DNA of 57,936 nucleotides from Ornatilinea sp. (GCA_018433975.1 JAHDQE010000072.1:1-57936); one strand, 5' to 3'; counted from the stretch's first letter, positions 26,301 to 35,387 are shown. Translations and numbers: made by a program. Notes: a model not told the origin generated them from the sequence alone.

Positions 26301-29300
26301 CAGGCCGCCCGCCTGGAGTGGAAGTATCGCGGCGGCGCATGGGTTGAAGAAGAGGTGGACGTTCAGAAATGCAGTCTGAGCTCTGCCGTTGAACCGGGGA
26401 CTTGCGTTTTCGAAACAGCCGTGGGGGGGCGTTACCAGATCACCGCGGTGGTGGCGGATGAACTTGGCCGCAAAAACCAGACCCAGCTCACCCGCTGGGT
26501 GAGCGGTGGGCAGCGCCCGCCTGCCCGGAAGGTCGAACAGGAGCAGGTTACGCTGATCCCCGACAAAGAGACTTACCAGCCCGGCGATACCGCCGAGATC
26601 CTGGTGCAATCTCCCTTCAGCCCGGCCGAAGGGCTGCTGACCGTGGCGCGCAGCGGTATCCTTTACACCGAGCGCTTCACGATTACCGAGGATACCGTTA
26701 TCCTCAAGGTCCCGATTGAAGAAGCATATATTCCTAACCTCAACATTCAGGTGGACCTGACCGGTTCGGCCCCGCGCAGCGATGACAGCGGTGAGACGCT
26801 GGATAACGTCCCTGAGCGCCCGGCCTATGCCAGCGGCACGCTCGACTTGAAGATCCCGCCGCTGCAGCGCACGCTCGCGCTGACGGTTGCCCCGCAGGAA
26901 CCCGAGCTGGAGCCTGGTAAGGAGACGGTGGTGGATGTGAGCCTCAAAGATGCTTCCGGGGAGCCGGTTTCCGGTGCGGAAGTGGCCGTGGTAGTTGTGG
27001 ATGAAGCCATTCTGGCACTGACCGATTACACATTGCAGGACCCGATGGACATCTTCTATGCCGACCGTCCCGCGGACCTGATGTCCCAATATGCCCGCTC
27101 CAGTATTGTCCTGATTGACCCGTTGGCGCTGGCCGAATCCGCCAGCCGTCAAATGGATACCCTGGCGGTGGCAGAAGAAGCCGAGATGCCCGCGATGGAA
27201 GCCGCCGCGCCTATGGCGACCCAAACGATGGATAAGGGCTCGCTCACAACCGGCAGTGCGGCCGACAGTGCATCCGAGGCCATTCAGGTGCGGACGGATT
27301 TCAATCCTCTGGCGCTGTTTGCTCCTGTGGTACATACAGACGCGAACGGCGAGGCCAGTGTGGCGGTGAAGCTGCCGGATAACCTGACCCGCTACCGCAT
27401 TATGGCCGTGGCGGTGGAAGGTGGTAACCAATTTGGGACCGCCGAATCGAACCTGACGGCGCGTTTGCCGTTGATGGTGCGCCCGTCCGCGCCGCGCTTC
27501 TTGAATTTTGGCGACCAGTTTGAACTGCCAGTGGTATTGCAAAACCAGACCGGAGAGCCAATGGCCGTTGATGTTGTCCTGCGCGCGACCAATATGGAAC
27601 TGACCGGAAGCCGCGGTTACCGGGTGACGGTACCGGCTCACGACCGGGTGGAGGTGCGCTTTGCCGCCGCCGCGCAGATGGCCGGAACGGCCCGCTTCCA
27701 GGTGGCCGCGGTGTCCGGAGCATACAGTGACGCGGCCACGGTCGACCTGCCGGTCTATACCCCGGCTACCAGCGAGGCTTTTGCCACGTACGGCGTGGTG
27801 GATGAAGGCGCGGTGTTCCAGCCGGTTGCTGCGCCGACGGATGTCTTCCCGCAGTACGGTGGTCTGGAGATCAACACTTCTTCCACCGCGCTGCAGGCCC
27901 TGACCGATGCGGTGTTGTATCTGGTCTCTTACCCGTATGAGTGCAGCGAACAGCTTGCGTCGCGCATCCTGGGGGTGGCTGCCCTGCGCGATGTGCTGAC
28001 CGCGTTTGAAGCTGAGGGCTTGCCTTCGCCTGCTGAAATGGAAACCGCGGTCGAACGGGATATTGCGCAGCTGCAGGGACTCCAGAACTACGATGGAGGC
28101 TTTCCTTACTGGCGGCGCGGGCAGGATTCAATCCCCTTTAACACGATCCATGTGGCCCATGCTTTGCAGCGCGCCCAGATGAAAGGGTTCACCGTTCCGC
28201 AGGATATGCGCGAGAGCCTGTTGAACTACCTGCGATTGATCGAAAATTATTATCCTTCCTGGTACAGCCAGCGCACGCGCCAGACCCTGTCAGCTTATGC
28301 TCTGTATGTGCGCGACCTGATGGGCGACTCCGATCCGGATAAAGCGTTGCAACTGCTCAATGATGCCGGGCTGGAGAACCTTAACCTGGAGACGGTAGGC
28401 TGGATCTGGCAGGTGATTGAAGATTCTCCCCGTGCCAGCGCTGAACTGGATGCGATCCGGCGCTATGTCAACAACCGCGCGGTCGAAACTGCCGGAGCGG
28501 CTAACTTTACGACCGCTTACGATGACCAGACTTACCTGCTGCTCAGTTCGGACCGGCGCACGGATGCCGTTTTGCTGGATGCGCTGATCACGGATGACCC
28601 CGAAAGCGACTTGATCCCCAAGGTGGTTAACGGGCTGCTGGCGCACCGTACAGCCGGGCGCTGGGGCAACACCCAGGAGAATATCTTTGTCCTGCTGGCG
28701 CTGGACAAGTATTTCAATACTTATGAGGCCCAGACGCCTGATTTTGTGGCGCGCATCTGGCTGGGTGATACGTACGCCGGAAGTCACGAATATCATGGGC
28801 GTACCACGGAACGCCAGGAGACGACCATCCCAATGGCCTATCTGGTGGATGAGGAGTTGGGCGGCGGTGTGACCCAAGACCTGGCTTTGAGCAAAGAAGG
28901 GGACGGGCGCCTGTACTACCGTCTGGGGCTGCGCTATGCGCCCACCGATCTGGAGCTGGACCCGATGGATATGGGGTTTGTCGTCCAGCGCGTTTATGAA
29001 GCCGTGGACGACCCCGAGGATGTCCGGCTGGATGAAGACGGTGTCTGGCACATTCGGGCCGGCGCCAAAGTGCGGGTGCACCTGACGATGGTGGCGGATA
29101 ACCGCCGCTACCATGTGGCACTGGCGGACCCGCTCCCGGCCGGTCTGGAGATCGTCAACCCCGAGCTGGCGGTATCCGGCAGCACCCCGCAGGACCCCGA
29201 CAGCACGAGCTTCCGCTATGGCTGGTGGTGGTGGGGCACCTGGTACGAGCACCAGAACCTGCGCGATGAACGCGCCGAGGCTTTCACCTCCTTGTTATGG

Positions 29301-29438
29301 GACGGTGTTTACCAGTACAGTTACATTGCCCGCGCGACCACGCCCGGCAGGTTTGTGGCTCCTCCGGCCAAGGCCGAAGAAATGTATTCGCCGGAGGTGT
29401 TCGGCCGCAGCGCCAGTGATGTGGTGATTGTGGAATAA
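23325..29438 (+). CDS. Bacterial alpha-2-macroglobulin-like protein with thioester motif
   Basis: 2037 aa from ATG 23325 (SD aggaggg). An N-terminal hydrophobic helix (FLAIILIPLLAAAAVFVAL) anchors or exports it; there is no lipobox. A Pro/Gln-rich linker is followed by an Ig-like domain (LRYAPEGEISIAPF), macroglobulin (MG) domains, a MEAAAPMATQ-type low-complexity bait-like stretch near residues 1285-1310, and the thioester domain. The thioester motif is CSEQ at residues 1540-1543 within YPYECSEQLASR, so Cys and Gln are both present. The C-terminus has a Trp-rich GWWWWGTWYEH before HQNLRDERAEAF. Family members trap attacking proteases at the cell envelope and are often paired with penicillin-binding protein PbpC; no pbpC is adjacent. 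The gene stands alone between a promoter candidate and a strong palindromic terminator. Confidence 0.9.
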   Translation: MANKDKHLFSGYRFLAIILIPLLAAAAVFVALRSGWFDKSTAQLIPVEDGGRSINTGGITDMPDNQANVPFQLSEGRPQPQVTPTVLPAEKELLTEEEIDQILARLPDLPEDAAEQVDFQFPQEPIPPPRTGQTVEQSFPPASTDIQQPTQEATGPLEVLRYAPEGEISIAPFISVTFNQPMVALATLADLAEQDVPVQVEPSLPGTWRWVGAKTLTFEYDSEQIDRLPKATEYHVTVPVGTKSAAGGVLAEAVEWTFTTPPPAATTMYPSNNSQPADPLFFIGFDQRIDPEAVLETVQVMAGSQSVSLKLADSNDVKADKTVNSLAENTPEGRWLAFRAAQPLPLDTGITVTIGPGTPSAEGPLLTTEAQSYSFRTYAPLRVENYSCSWSNNNDTCRPLAPFYIRFNNPLDLDTFQEGMLTVQPELPGVSANAYGNTIQIQGATEGQTTYTVVVDGSIQDIYGQQLGKDERLTFKVGKADAVLVGPDQSFLTLDPAADPPVFSVYAINYAKLDVQIYAVQPSDWPVYKQYLRDYQRTDIPVDAPGNLVLDETLAVESPADKLTEVKIDLKQVMDGSYGHFIVIVKPHAGLFDKNEYWRTVQAWVQITQIGVDAFVDHSEMVAWTTALKDGAPLANVTLETGETGRQITTDEEGVARFAIPNGASYLVATAGADQALLPNSSYFWDDSTWQRRSVQDELRWYVFDDRQMYKPGEEVHVKGWLRRIGNKQDGDVGLAGSAVTAVRYTLTGPQGNEIESGRVDVNSLGGFDFAMTLPEKVNLGSAQLYFEAEGSLGGLYGIQYYHSFQIQEFRRPEFEVTARNETPGPYFAGEQATVAVEAKYYAGGPLPDAEVTWQVTSSPGSYSPPNWPDFTFGSWTPWWYYSYDFYDSISYEDSQYQTFTGRTDSSGMHYLNLDFETPENMRPISVTAEATVMDVNRQAWTDRTNLLVHPASLYVGLRSDRYFVERGQPLKMDFIVTDLDGNPVEDRLVEMQAARLEWKYRGGAWVEEEVDVQKCSLSSAVEPGTCVFETAVGGRYQITAVVADELGRKNQTQLTRWVSGGQRPPARKVEQEQVTLIPDKETYQPGDTAEILVQSPFSPAEGLLTVARSGILYTERFTITEDTVILKVPIEEAYIPNLNIQVDLTGSAPRSDDSGETLDNVPERPAYASGTLDLKIPPLQRTLALTVAPQEPELEPGKETVVDVSLKDASGEPVSGAEVAVVVVDEAILALTDYTLQDPMDIFYADRPADLMSQYARSSIVLIDPLALAESASRQMDTLAVAEEAEMPAMEAAAPMATQTMDKGSLTTGSAADSASEAIQVRTDFNPLALFAPVVHTDANGEASVAVKLPDNLTRYRIMAVAVEGGNQFGTAESNLTARLPLMVRPSAPRFLNFGDQFELPVVLQNQTGEPMAVDVVLRATNMELTGSRGYRVTVPAHDRVEVRFAAAAQMAGTARFQVAAVSGAYSDAATVDLPVYTPATSEAFATYGVVDEGAVFQPVAAPTDVFPQYGGLEINTSSTALQALTDAVLYLVSYPYECSEQLASRILGVAALRDVLTAFEAEGLPSPAEMETAVERDIAQLQGLQNYDGGFPYWRRGQDSIPFNTIHVAHALQRAQMKGFTVPQDMRESLLNYLRLIENYYPSWYSQRTRQTLSAYALYVRDLMGDSDPDKALQLLNDAGLENLNLETVGWIWQVIEDSPRASAELDAIRRYVNNRAVETAGAANFTTAYDDQTYLLLSSDRRTDAVLLDALITDDPESDLIPKVVNGLLAHRTAGRWGNTQENIFVLLALDKYFNTYEAQTPDFVARIWLGDTYAGSHEYHGRTTERQETTIPMAYLVDEELGGGVTQDLALSKEGDGRLYYRLGLRYAPTDLELDPMDMGFVVQRVYEAVDDPEDVRLDEDGVWHIRAGAKVRVHLTMVADNRRYHVALADPLPAGLEIVNPELAVSGSTPQDPDSTSFRYGWWWWGTWYEHQNLRDERAEAFTSLLWDGVYQYSYIARATTPGRFVAPPAKAEEMYSPEVFGRSASDVVIVE

Positions 29439-29464
29439 ACGCAGAAAAAATTGATTGTGAAATG

Positions 29465-29492
29465 CAAGAGACGCCCCGCGGGGCGTCTCTTG
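29465..29492. terminator. Bidirectional terminator between convergent genes
   Basis: A 28-bp perfect palindrome, arms CAAGAGACGCCCC and its complement around GC, lies between the macroglobulin stop and the stop of the minus-strand serine hydrolase. Its position suits termination from both sides. Confidence 0.8.
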
Positions 29493-29513
29493 ATCTTTAT
29501 ATATAGGATGGGC

Positions 29514-30737
29514 CTATTGCTCTAAATACTTCAGGGCCGCCGGCAGCAGTACTTCCCGGTAAAACAGCCCGATCGGAGAAGGACTCAGGCCGCTGTGCAT
29601 GCCGCCGACGTTGGTCAGCAGGACGATCGTTATATCCGTGTTTTCCAACCAGTACATTCCCGTGGTAAATCCCAATGTTCCGCCGCTGTGACCCAGCACT
29701 GCGCGTTGTTTGTATAAATTCTTGATTCTATCGACGCCCTGCATATACTCTTCCTCGCTGTCCTGCGGGTCTTCCGGCGGGTAGTAAGTGAAGACTTCCT
29801 TTTGCATCGCGGGACCGAGCAGTTCTCCGCGGCGGATAGCCAGTGCCCAGCGCGCCAGATCGCTGGCTGATGAAACCATCCCTCCCGCGGTCCACTCAGC
29901 GGAAAAGTTGGCTATTGTGGACTCGACCAGATAAGGTCGGATCTCATTGAATCCAGGGTGGATGCCGGCAGCTTTCTTGAACTGCGGTGTCGCGTAATGG
30001 TAATGGTGAACGTAACCGCCGGGGACTTCCTCAAACGATTCAAAGAAAGTGTTCTCAAGACACAGGGGTTCGAGGATCCGTCTGCGGATCTCCGCGGCCG
30101 CGTTGCTTCCGGTGACGGCTTCAATCACCAACCCCAGCAGCGTGTAGTTGGTGTTGGCGTAGGCATATCGCTGTCCGGGTGGGTGGTTTGCGGGGATCTG
30201 TGCATTTCGGATATATTCCAGCGTTTCCGTTTTGTTCCAGATCTTCCCGGGGACCATCTGGTCGCCCCGTCCTTTGTGGATCCAGGCTTCCAGAAACTCC
30301 CAATCCGGAATCCCACTTTGATGATTTAACAATTGACGCAAGGTTGCTTTTTCTGAGTTGGGTACCCCCCGGAGGATTTCCGGATTAAGGTAGTCCGCTG
30401 CGGTCTGGTTCAGGTCGAGCAAGCCTTCTTCTACCATCTGCAGGACCACCCTGGCGACAAAGGTCTTGGTGATGCTGCCGATGCAGAACCGGTCGTCGGG
30501 TTTCACCGGTACTTTGCGCAGGATATCACTGTACCCGGCGGTTCCCGTCCAGGCCAGGCTATCACCGCTGCCAATCGCCACCGAGAGACCGGGAATGCCC
30601 ATTACGACCCCTTCAACGAGGGCGTCTCGCAGCATCTCATCGTCTTTTTTATGCTTCACGGTTCCACCGGAGGCAGGAACCTTGCTGAACAAAGTAAGTG
30701 GGGGCGCACAATCGCCAGCCCAAGAAATAGACTTCAT
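29514..30737 (-). CDS. Serine hydrolase of the beta-lactamase class C / PBP4* family
   Basis: 407 aa. Active-site motifs are SITK (Ser-x-x-Lys in CIGSITKTFVA) about 90 residues in, the Tyr-Ala-Asn of YAYANTNYT (second motif) and HSGG (third motif, in place of KTG). The start is uncertain: ATG 30737 has the best SD (aggagg), while GTG 30659 and ATG 30635 are alternatives that remove a proline-rich extension. There is no clear signal peptide. Family members are D-aminopeptidases, esterases or beta-lactamases; no specific substrate can be given. It converges on the macroglobulin gene. Confidence 0.85.
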   Translation of the reverse strand: MKSISWAGDCAPPLTLFSKVPASGGTVKHKKDDEMLRDALVEGVVMGIPGLSVAIGSGDSLAWTGTAGYSDILRKVPVKPDDRFCIGSITKTFVARVVLQMVEEGLLDLNQTAADYLNPEILRGVPNSEKATLRQLLNHQSGIPDWEFLEAWIHKGRGDQMVPGKIWNKTETLEYIRNAQIPANHPPGQRYAYANTNYTLLGLVIEAVTGSNAAAEIRRRILEPLCLENTFFESFEEVPGGYVHHYHYATPQFKKAAGIHPGFNEIRPYLVESTIANFSAEWTAGGMVSSASDLARWALAIRRGELLGPAMQKEVFTYYPPEDPQDSEEEYMQGVDRIKNLYKQRAVLGHSGGTLGFTTGMYWLENTDITIVLLTNVGGMHSGLSPSPIGLFYREVLLPAALKYLEQ

Positions 30738-31026
30738 CCTCATCCTCCTCATCAAGAAAGGGAGCCGCGCCGCAGTGAGGCGCTTGCCGGAATAAACGGG
30801 GCGGGAATAATTTTGAGATTAAAAATAAAAAATGGCAAATCGAACTCTTGCCGTTTACCTGTAATGCTGATCCATATAAAGTATATTCGCTTAATACTGT
30901 AAAATGCAATCCGCAGGGAGATTGCTGAACGGCGTGTATTCCTGTGTGGTGTTCAAGATCATCCTATTCCACTTTAAGTGGAAAGAGGGCGTGGGAGGAG
31001 GAAAATTGTAAGCAATGACCTTGGAA

Positions 31027-31569
31027 TTAAGATGAAAAATACTTTTTCACGATCCGGTTAATCGTATTGATCCCGCGCAGTGTGGACGGCATGCCGAACG
31101 TTTTTTCGAGGATGGCGTTTGAAAAGGTTGATTCGCTTTGCTTCTTACGGCATAACCAGTAGACCTCGCGGTTGTGAATGTGAAAGTCGTCGATATCGGT
31201 TTTTAATGCCATCAGTTTTTGTTGGGCTGAGCCATTGGGCATGCCGGTCAAAAATGCAATGTTAAGTGCTTTCGCTGCATCCAGATCGGTTTGCCGGAAG
31301 GGCCGGTATTCTGCGATATCGTGTAATTCCGCGGCGGTCCTGATAAATGTAGCGACCTCATATCCCAATGCTTCTTGCAGCAGCTTCTCGATATTCTTTT
31401 CAAGAATTTGGGTATTTTCTACTTCCGTATCAAACACAACATTTCCACTGGCAATAAAGGTTTCCACATTTAGAAACCCGTGTGTTCCAAAGAGCCGGCG
31501 CAATTCATCCATCTTGACGGTGTGCCCCCCAACGTTGATTGCCCGAAGGAATGCAATAAATTGTGACAT
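31027..31569 (-). CDS. DUF1697 family protein
   Basis: 180 aa from ATG 31569; an ORF start 45 bases earlier lacks an SD. The N-terminus FIAFLRAINVGGHTVKM and the C-terminal LRGINTINRI are DUF1697 hallmarks, and FIASGNVVFDT lies near residue 40. Function is unknown; structures show paired ferredoxin-like domains. Monocistronic by context. Confidence 0.88.
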   Translation of the reverse strand: MSQFIAFLRAINVGGHTVKMDELRRLFGTHGFLNVETFIASGNVVFDTEVENTQILEKNIEKLLQEALGYEVATFIRTAAELHDIAEYRPFRQTDLDAAKALNIAFLTGMPNGSAQQKLMALKTDIDDFHIHNREVYWLCRKKQSESTFSNAILEKTFGMPSTLRGINTINRIVKKYFSS

Positions 31570-32074
31570 AGGTTGATCCTTTTCTCCAAAATGAGAACAT
31601 ACATGGGGCCTCATTGTTACTTTTTATGCTGGCCGTCCATCGACGAGACAGGTACTCTTATTTAGCCGATAAGCACCCCAATGATATTCTTTGATCTCGG
31701 CAAGTATATTCCTAAAATATACTCTCGGCATGTCTCTGCATCAATAAGCTGTATATTCCCTCTAAAACTTTTTATCCATTGTTTCGGACGTCCAAAGGAC
31801 TTCCGGGCACTGCTAGAAATCTGTTGGACGATCCGGTACAGCGTTTTCGGGGAATTTAATTCTGAAAGGGTATTCATAAATAATTCAGGGAAGTGTATTG
31901 TGTTGATGAAGAGTGAATGCTATACTTAAAAATGCAGTGACTCAATCCACAAAAAATCTCTTATCGAGTTTGGAAAGGAGGTGAGTAGCGGGGTACATAG
32001 ATTGCTGACTACAGAAATAGCGTTAAAAATCCCAAGTTGTCACTTTATATCAAAAGAAGGATAAGGAGAAACAG
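31570..32074. other. Intergenic stretch before the sugar importer
   Basis: About 500 bases. Two overlapping short frames on opposite strands (31662-31877 and 31681-31929) show no recognisable family and are not called. The right part holds a candidate promoter (31898-31926) and, at 31974-31984, a complete Shine-Dalgarno AAAGGAGGTGA without an evident gene behind it. A TTG-started frame at 32001 reads 18 codons (MLTTEIALKIPS...) to a stop overlapping the next SD; it could be a leader peptide. Confidence 0.5.
31898..31926 (+). promoter_or_regulatory. Candidate promoter of the sugar ABC operon
   Basis: TTGTGT (31898-31903) and TATACT (31921-31926) are separated by 17 bases. The resulting leader of about 140 bases would contain the unexplained strong SD at 31974. 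Confidence 0.45.
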
Positions 32075-33451
32075 ATGAAGTCGAAGTTTTGGTATATACT
32101 CGTCACGCTGTTGATGGTTACGTCTATTTTGTTGGCTGGCTGTCAGCCCGCAGCAACAACGCCTGCTGAGGAACCGGCTGCTGAAGAGCCCGCCGCTGAG
32201 GAACCGGCTGCTGAAGAACCTGCTGCTGAAGAACCGGCTGCTGAAGAACCAGCCGCTGAAGAACCAGCTGCTGAAAAGTCCTCCGTGGAAATTTTCTCCT
32301 GGTGGACCGCAGGTGGTGAGGCCGAAGGTTTGAACGGAATGTTCAAGATCTACAGTGAACTGTATCCGGATGTTGAGATCATCAATGCTACCGTTGCCGG
32401 TGGTGCCGGTACCAACGCGAAAGCAGTTCTCGCTACTCGGCTGGCCGGCGGCGATCCCCCGGATTCATTCCAGGTTCATGCCGGTCTTGAAGTTGAAAAA
32501 TACTCTCCCGCAGAATATCTGGAACCCATCGACGACATGTTTGATCCTTCCGTTTTCCCGGCAGACTTGCTGTCTATGCTGGAATATGAAGGCCACTACT
32601 GGTCTATGCCGGTGAACATCCACCGTTCCAATGTCTTATGGTACAACAAGACCGTCTTTGAAGAGCAGGGACTGGAAGTTCCGATGACCAAAGAAGAATT
32701 CTTCACCGTTGCTCAGGCTCTGCAAGATGCAGGCATTATCCCGGTTGCGATGGGAACCAAAGATGGCTGGGAAGCTGGTCATGTGTTTGAAGGCATGTTG
32801 GCAGCCACCATGGGCGCGGATGATTATCGCGGCTTATGGAAAGGTGAAGTTTCCTGGGAAGATGCTCGCGTTACAGAAGCTTTGGAGTATTTCTCTGAGA
32901 TGATGAAATACGTCAATGAAGATAACGCAGCGCTGACCTGGGATGGCGCCGGTGAATACTTCATTGCCAACCAAGCAGGCATGATGATCATGGGCGACTG
33001 GACCGCAGGTTGGTTTGCCAGTAAAGCCTACAGCGACTATGGCTGGTCAGCTACCCCCGGCAGCAATGGCATTTTCGTTGGCCTGTCAGACTCCTTCGCA
33101 CTGCCCAAGGGCGCTCCGGATGAAGAAAACGCCATCCGCTGGCTTGAGGTCTGTGGTTCCAAGGAAGGCCAGGAAGCTTTCAACCCCGCAAAGGGTTCCA
33201 TCTGTGCCCGCACAGATTGTGACAGCGAAGCTTTCAAAGCCGTTCCTGAGACCTACGACTATCTGACTTCAGCCGCCGAAGCCTGGAGCACCGAGTCGAT
33301 TGTCCCGAGTGTCATGCATGGTGCTGCTGCTTACGAGAGCTGGACCACTGAGTTCAAGGATGCGATCGCATTGTTCGCTTCCACTGGCGATGTTGCCGGT
33401 ACACAGACAACCTTGCAGGCTCTGTGTGTTGACGCTGGAGTTTGCCAGTAG
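32075..33451 (+). CDS. Sugar ABC transporter substrate-binding lipoprotein
   Basis: 458 aa. A signal peptide with lipobox LLAGC (Cys23) is followed by a linker of repeated PAAEE units (residues 30-68). Then comes an extracellular solute-binding protein family 1 fold: VEIFSWWTAGGEAEGL, LWYNKTVFEEQGLEVP, GDWTAGWF. It would capture a sugar or oligosaccharide for the two permeases that follow. The protein carries paired Cys residues near the C-terminus (LCVDAGVC). SD aaggag supports ATG 32075. The sugar itself cannot be named. Confidence 0.9.
   Translation: MKSKFWYILVTLLMVTSILLAGCQPAATTPAEEPAAEEPAAEEPAAEEPAAEEPAAEEPAAEEPAAEKSSVEIFSWWTAGGEAEGLNGMFKIYSELYPDVEIINATVAGGAGTNAKAVLATRLAGGDPPDSFQVHAGLEVEKYSPAEYLEPIDDMFDPSVFPADLLSMLEYEGHYWSMPVNIHRSNVLWYNKTVFEEQGLEVPMTKEEFFTVAQALQDAGIIPVAMGTKDGWEAGHVFEGMLAATMGADDYRGLWKGEVSWEDARVTEALEYFSEMMKYVNEDNAALTWDGAGEYFIANQAGMMIMGDWTAGWFASKAYSDYGWSATPGSNGIFVGLSDSFALPKGAPDEENAIRWLEVCGSKEGQEAFNPAKGSICARTDCDSEAFKAVPETYDYLTSAAEAWSTESIVPSVMHGAAAYESWTTEFKDAIALFASTGDVAGTQTTLQALCVDAGVCQ
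32162..32278 (+). repeat. In-frame 15-bp tandem repeat coding for a PAAEE linker
   Basis: About 7.8 units of a 15-base repeat (gctgctgaagaaccg and variants) encode the acidic spacer between the lipid anchor and the binding domain. Synonymous differences between units show it is not a very recent expansion. Confidence 0.9.
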
Positions 33452-33466
33452 TAGATCATTAATAGA

Positions 33467-33500
33467 AAAGGCAGCCTCCATCAGGGGGCTGCCTTTGTTT
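33467..33500 (+). terminator. Terminator/attenuator after the sugar-binding protein gene
   Basis: Stem AAAGGCAGCC(TCC) pairs with (GGG)GGCTGCCTTT, about 13 bp including one G-U, loop ATCA, then a T-rich run. It lies between the binding-protein gene and the permease genes, an arrangement that gives excess binding protein. Confidence 0.8.
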
Positions 33501-33522
33501 CTTTATTTATCGGAGTGATGGT

Positions 33523-34422
33523 ATGCGAAACATTAAGAAAGATAAGATTCTGGCAGTTCTTTTGCTCTTGCCTTCGCTTCTGGCAATGCTGGTGTTTATT
33601 TATGGGTTTATTGGATTTACAGGTTATGCCTCACTGTCCAATTGGAAGACATTAAAACTTGATTTTACTTTTGTAGGATTCAATAACTACGTCCGTTTAT
33701 TTCAAAACCCGCGTTTTATCATTGATCTTAAAAACACATTGACTTTTACGGTCTTTTTCCTGGTCAGCACTATTCTCATTGGATTTATACTGGCAGTATT
33801 ATTGGAGCAAAAGGTAAAAGGAGAAGGGATTTTCCGCAACATCTTCCTCTTTCCAATGGCAATTTCTTTTGTGGTCACGGGTGTGGTCTGGCGTTGGCTG
33901 CTGGCGCCCGGGAACACAGAAACAGGGCCGTTGGGGGTAAATTTTCTGTTCGCGAAGTTGGGCCTGGATTTTCTGCAGAGTGGGTGGTATACAGACCCGG
34001 CAGTGGGTATTAAAGCGGTTGTGATTGCTGCGGCCTGGCAGATGTCCGGATATATCATGGCGCTCTATCTGGCAGGAATGCGGGCCATTCCTGAAGAAAT
34101 GAAAGAGGCTGCCCGCGTGGATGGTGCCACCGAGTTTGATATTTATCGCTATATCATCATTCCACTGTTGCAACCGATTACCCTCAGCGCAGTGATCATT
34201 CTTGGACATATTTCGCTGAAGATCTTCGATCTGGTTGTGGCTATGACCGGCCCGGGCGTCGGCTTTTCCACCGATGTTCCGGCACTCTTTATGTTTGATA
34301 CAACCTTCCGCGGTAACCGTTTCGCACAGGGCTCTGCTATTGCAATGGTGCTGCTGTTGATGGTCGCAGTGCTGGTGGTTCCGTATCTGATCCGCACCAA
34401 TAAAGAGGAGGTGATAAGATGA
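33523..34422 (+). CDS. Sugar ABC permease (MalF/UgpA type)
   Basis: 299 aa with six hydrophobic segments. The EAA loop reads EEMKEAARVDGATEFDIYRYIIIPLL (about residues 188-213), the site that contacts the ATPase. SD ggagtg precedes ATG 33523. Its stop overlaps the next permease by 4 bases (ATGA). No ATPase gene is in the operon, so a shared MsmK-type ATPase elsewhere is expected. Confidence 0.9.
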   Translation: MRNIKKDKILAVLLLLPSLLAMLVFIYGFIGFTGYASLSNWKTLKLDFTFVGFNNYVRLFQNPRFIIDLKNTLTFTVFFLVSTILIGFILAVLLEQKVKGEGIFRNIFLFPMAISFVVTGVVWRWLLAPGNTETGPLGVNFLFAKLGLDFLQSGWYTDPAVGIKAVVIAAAWQMSGYIMALYLAGMRAIPEEMKEAARVDGATEFDIYRYIIIPLLQPITLSAVIILGHISLKIFDLVVAMTGPGVGFSTDVPALFMFDTTFRGNRFAQGSAIAMVLLLMVAVLVVPYLIRTNKEEVIR

Positions 34423-35387
34423 GCGTGAATACCACCAAGCACCACCGCCGGCCGCTCACCTTTGGGCGGGTGTCCACCTATTTGCTGTTGATCATTGCGG
34501 CAGCGTTTTTCCTGATTCCAATTTACATGCTCTTAATTACCGGCTTTAAATCTTATCAGGAAGTGAGTCTGACCAAAATGTGGGTGCCGCCTGACCATTT
34601 CAGCCTCGAATCGTTTTCAAAAGCCTGGTTTGGCAGCAAAGACGAAGGTTTCCGTGGACTTTCAGGAAACTTCTTCAACAGCTTCTGGCTGACCATACCC
34701 GCCTCGCTGCTTTCCGCTTTCATCGGCTCGCTGAATGGATATGTGTTCTCCAAATGGAAGTTCAAAGGCTCCAATGTGCTGTTTGCGATGATGCTGTTTG
34801 GGATGTTTATTCCTTACCAGAGCATCCTGATCCCGCTGGTTCGAGTCCTGCAGTGGCTTACCCACTTTACGGGACCGCTGCAAAAAGCGATTGCTGCCTG
34901 GAATGTAGGAAGTACCCTGGCCTGGTTCCCGCCCTGGCTCTCTCAGTTTGTCCCTGCTTATGGAACCATTGGCGGGCTCATTCTGGTGCACGTGATCTAC
35001 GGTTTGCCGATTGCCACACTGGTGTTCAAAAATTATTATTCCAGCATTCCAACCGATCTGGTGGAAGCAGGAATGATTGATGGCGCCGGTATCATTGGAA
35101 TTTACCGGTTCATCCTGTTCCCTATTTCGATCCCTGGTTTTGTGGTGGTGTTGATCTGGCAGTTCACTTCCATCTGGAATGACTTCCTCTTTGGGGTGAT
35201 TGTTACCAGCAATCCGACGGTCCAGCCGGTGACGGTGGCATTGAATAACCTGGCCGGGTCTTATATTGTGGAATGGAATGTGCAGATGGCCGGTGCGCTG
35301 CTGGCGGCGCTGCCGACTCTTGTGATTTATATTCTGCTCAGTCGTTACTTTGTGCGCGGGTTGATGGCGGGTTCACTGAAAGGATAA
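34419..35387 (+). CDS. Sugar ABC permease (MalG/UgpE type)
   Basis: 322 aa with six hydrophobic segments and the EAA loop TDLVEAGMIDGAGIIGIYRF. It overlaps the preceding permease by 4 bases, so translation is coupled. A final RGLMAGSLKG is the usual C-terminus of this class. It completes the pore for the lipoprotein at 32075. Confidence 0.9.
   Translation: MSVNTTKHHRRPLTFGRVSTYLLLIIAAAFFLIPIYMLLITGFKSYQEVSLTKMWVPPDHFSLESFSKAWFGSKDEGFRGLSGNFFNSFWLTIPASLLSAFIGSLNGYVFSKWKFKGSNVLFAMMLFGMFIPYQSILIPLVRVLQWLTHFTGPLQKAIAAWNVGSTLAWFPPWLSQFVPAYGTIGGLILVHVIYGLPIATLVFKNYYSSIPTDLVEAGMIDGAGIIGIYRFILFPISIPGFVVVLIWQFTSIWNDFLFGVIVTSNPTVQPVTVALNNLAGSYIVEWNVQMAGALLAALPTLVIYILLSRYFVRGLMAGSLKG

Noticed and set aside
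26064..27641. 525-codon minus-strand frame
   Set aside because: Antisense shadow of the GC-rich macroglobulin gene; its His/Arg-rich composition and lack of motifs are typical of such shadows.
31662..31929. Two overlapping short frames on opposite strands
   Set aside because: Neither has an SD or a recognisable family, and they exclude each other.
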